Assembly: GCF_000471905.2 (NCBI RefSeq)
Contig: NW_006498122.1
Span: 2,061,349 to 2,125,348, forward strand
Direction of reading: 5' to 3'
DNA length: 64,000 nucleotides
Source of the DNA: Amborella trichopoda
Lineage: Eukaryota > Streptophyta > Magnoliopsida > Amborellales > Amborellaceae
Positions 63,048 to 64,000 of this stretch are shown here, one piece after another; position 1 is the stretch's first letter; each line of letters opens with the position of its first letter. A model generated the notes under the pieces. That model did no database searches and was not told the origin of the DNA. It saw only the letters and a program-made list of their open reading frames with translations. Made by a program: the position numbers and the translations under genes.

Positions 63048-63411
63048 GGAAAAAGTTTATATAAGGATGCAACCTTATAATGTAGAACTACGGATGCACC
63101 TAAAAAATCCATCGGAAAATGTAGTTCTAATGTTGAAAAACCCTTTGATTGATCATCTCGACATCGATATGTATGACCATGAAAAATAAAAAGATTTTAA
63201 ATCTAAAAAATAGTGCATTTTACAACATATTATCCACACCATCCATTTTCAAGATTTTCATATGTTTATAGATCTACTTGATTTTAACCATTTTTAAAAT
63301 TTAATATTTTATAATTAGATATAAAAATAAATTTTGAAAAAATCCTAAGAACAATTTACATCAAAATTAATATATCATGATAAAATGCACCTTACTTCTA
63401 TTGCTACACCC
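63048..63411 (+). mobile_element. Family B MITE (B8), 364 bp
   Basis: Perfect 9-bp duplication TTTTAATTA at 63039-63047 and 63412-63420. GGAAAAAGTTTATATAAGGA start; TTGCTACACCC end. Confidence 0.93.
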
Positions 63412-63697
63412 TTTTAATTATCACGAATAGGATAGTGCATTCTACAATATTTATTTTTGGGCCTGTGGGTGTACGCGTGCGTGTGCATGTGTACAATTTA
63501 TGTAAGGTAAACAAAGTACAACACACCTCTAAGCGCTACGGAAAGATGCCGCTCTAGCACAGGAAAACCCAATGATGGCCTAGAAATATATTTCCAAACA
63601 TAATTATAAATTTAAAGCTATAAAAATGTTACACATCAAACCAGTGTTTAAACGCATTCGACTCGGGAATCGCCATGTACGGATCAAATCGGTGAAA

Positions 63698-63790
63698 AAA
63701 ACGGGAATCGTCCGGTTCTAGAGAGAACCGGACGTTTTTGTACAGTGACTCGTCGATTTACTGTTCGGAATCGGCGAGTCCCGTACGGAA
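63698..63790 (+). repeat. Perfect 11-bp-arm hairpin within GC-rich repeat
   Basis: CGTCCGGTTCT, AGAG, AGAACCGGACG near 63709-63734 forms a perfect hairpin. Longer-range partial pairing involves GACTCGTCGATT and AATCGGCGAGTCCCGTAC. Resembles family F ends. Confidence 0.7.
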
Positions 63791-63796
63791 TTTTTT

Positions 63797-64000
63797 TTTT
63801 TTTGTAATCCATGATCGAATTTTTTGCTTTTTTTTTTTTTGTAACCCATGATAGAATTTTTTATAATCCATGATCGAATTTTTTGTAATCCATGATCGAA
63901 ATGTTTGTTTTTTTTCTTGTAATCCATGATCGAATTTTTTGTTTTTGTTTTTTTTATAACCCATGATAGAATTTTTTGTAATCCATGAACGAATGTTTTG
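63797..64000 (+). repeat. Minisatellite TAATCCATGATCGAATTTTT, runs off the window
   Basis: Eight copies of TAAYCCATGATMGAATTTTT separated by T-rich spacers of 1-20 bp. The minus-strand lysine-rich frames are artefacts of the repeat. The array continues beyond 64000. Confidence 0.9.

Noticed and set aside
63718..63964. Lysine-rich minus-strand ORFs
   Set aside because: Direct product of the T-rich minisatellite; no independent support.

Overview
This is plant nuclear DNA from a draft assembly. It is AT-rich, the genes are interrupted by GT-AG introns, most of the intergenic space is short non-autonomous transposable elements and microsatellites, and there is a 512-base run of N (40880-41391). 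The gene families (an NDR1/HIN1-like protein, a class III peroxidase, an At5g58300-type receptor-like pseudokinase) are those of a land plant. Large introns full of elements suggest a woody or early-diverging angiosperm, but the species cannot be read from the sequence.

Four protein-coding genes can be supported. (1) 6178-6903 (+) is an intronless NHL/LEA_2 membrane protein. (2) 16292-25592 (+) is a nine-exon coiled-coil protein of 505 residues; it has a TATA box at 14946, a long leader, a run of 63-bp exons and a 14-residue repeat in its last exon. (3) 27846-31523 (+) is a four-exon class III peroxidase of 329 residues with all catalytic residues and eight cysteines; its third intron appears to be GC-AG. 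(4) 36897-39483 (-) is a two-exon LRR receptor-like pseudokinase of 646 residues. Its leader probably runs to about 46340 through a 6.2-kb intron and may carry a 30-codon upstream ORF split across that intron. The genes look functionally independent; nothing suggests a cluster or pathway.

Layout: 1-6177, elements and tandem repeats; 6178-6903, NHL gene; 6904-14900, elements, including a decayed Copia retrotransposon (11043-12447) with a foldback element inside one LTR; 14946-25592, coiled-coil gene; 27763-31523, peroxidase; 32156-36480, elements; 36897-46380, receptor kinase with its leader; 46381-64000, essentially gene-free and packed with elements.

The main pattern outside the genes is several sequence-distinct short families (called A, B, C, D, I and K here). 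Their ends mostly begin GG or GGRAAA, and exact or near-exact 9-bp target-site duplications flank many copies, which is typical of Mutator-like elements. Families C, D and K also share a central palindrome (GACCAAAATACC ... GGGGTATTTTGGTC). No transposase gene is visible in the window. I found no convincing new multi-gene system. The most useful leads are this element group, the split upstream ORF, the disrupted exon in the coiled-coil gene, and a TIR element made of repeated 30-bp hairpins (families G1 and G2).
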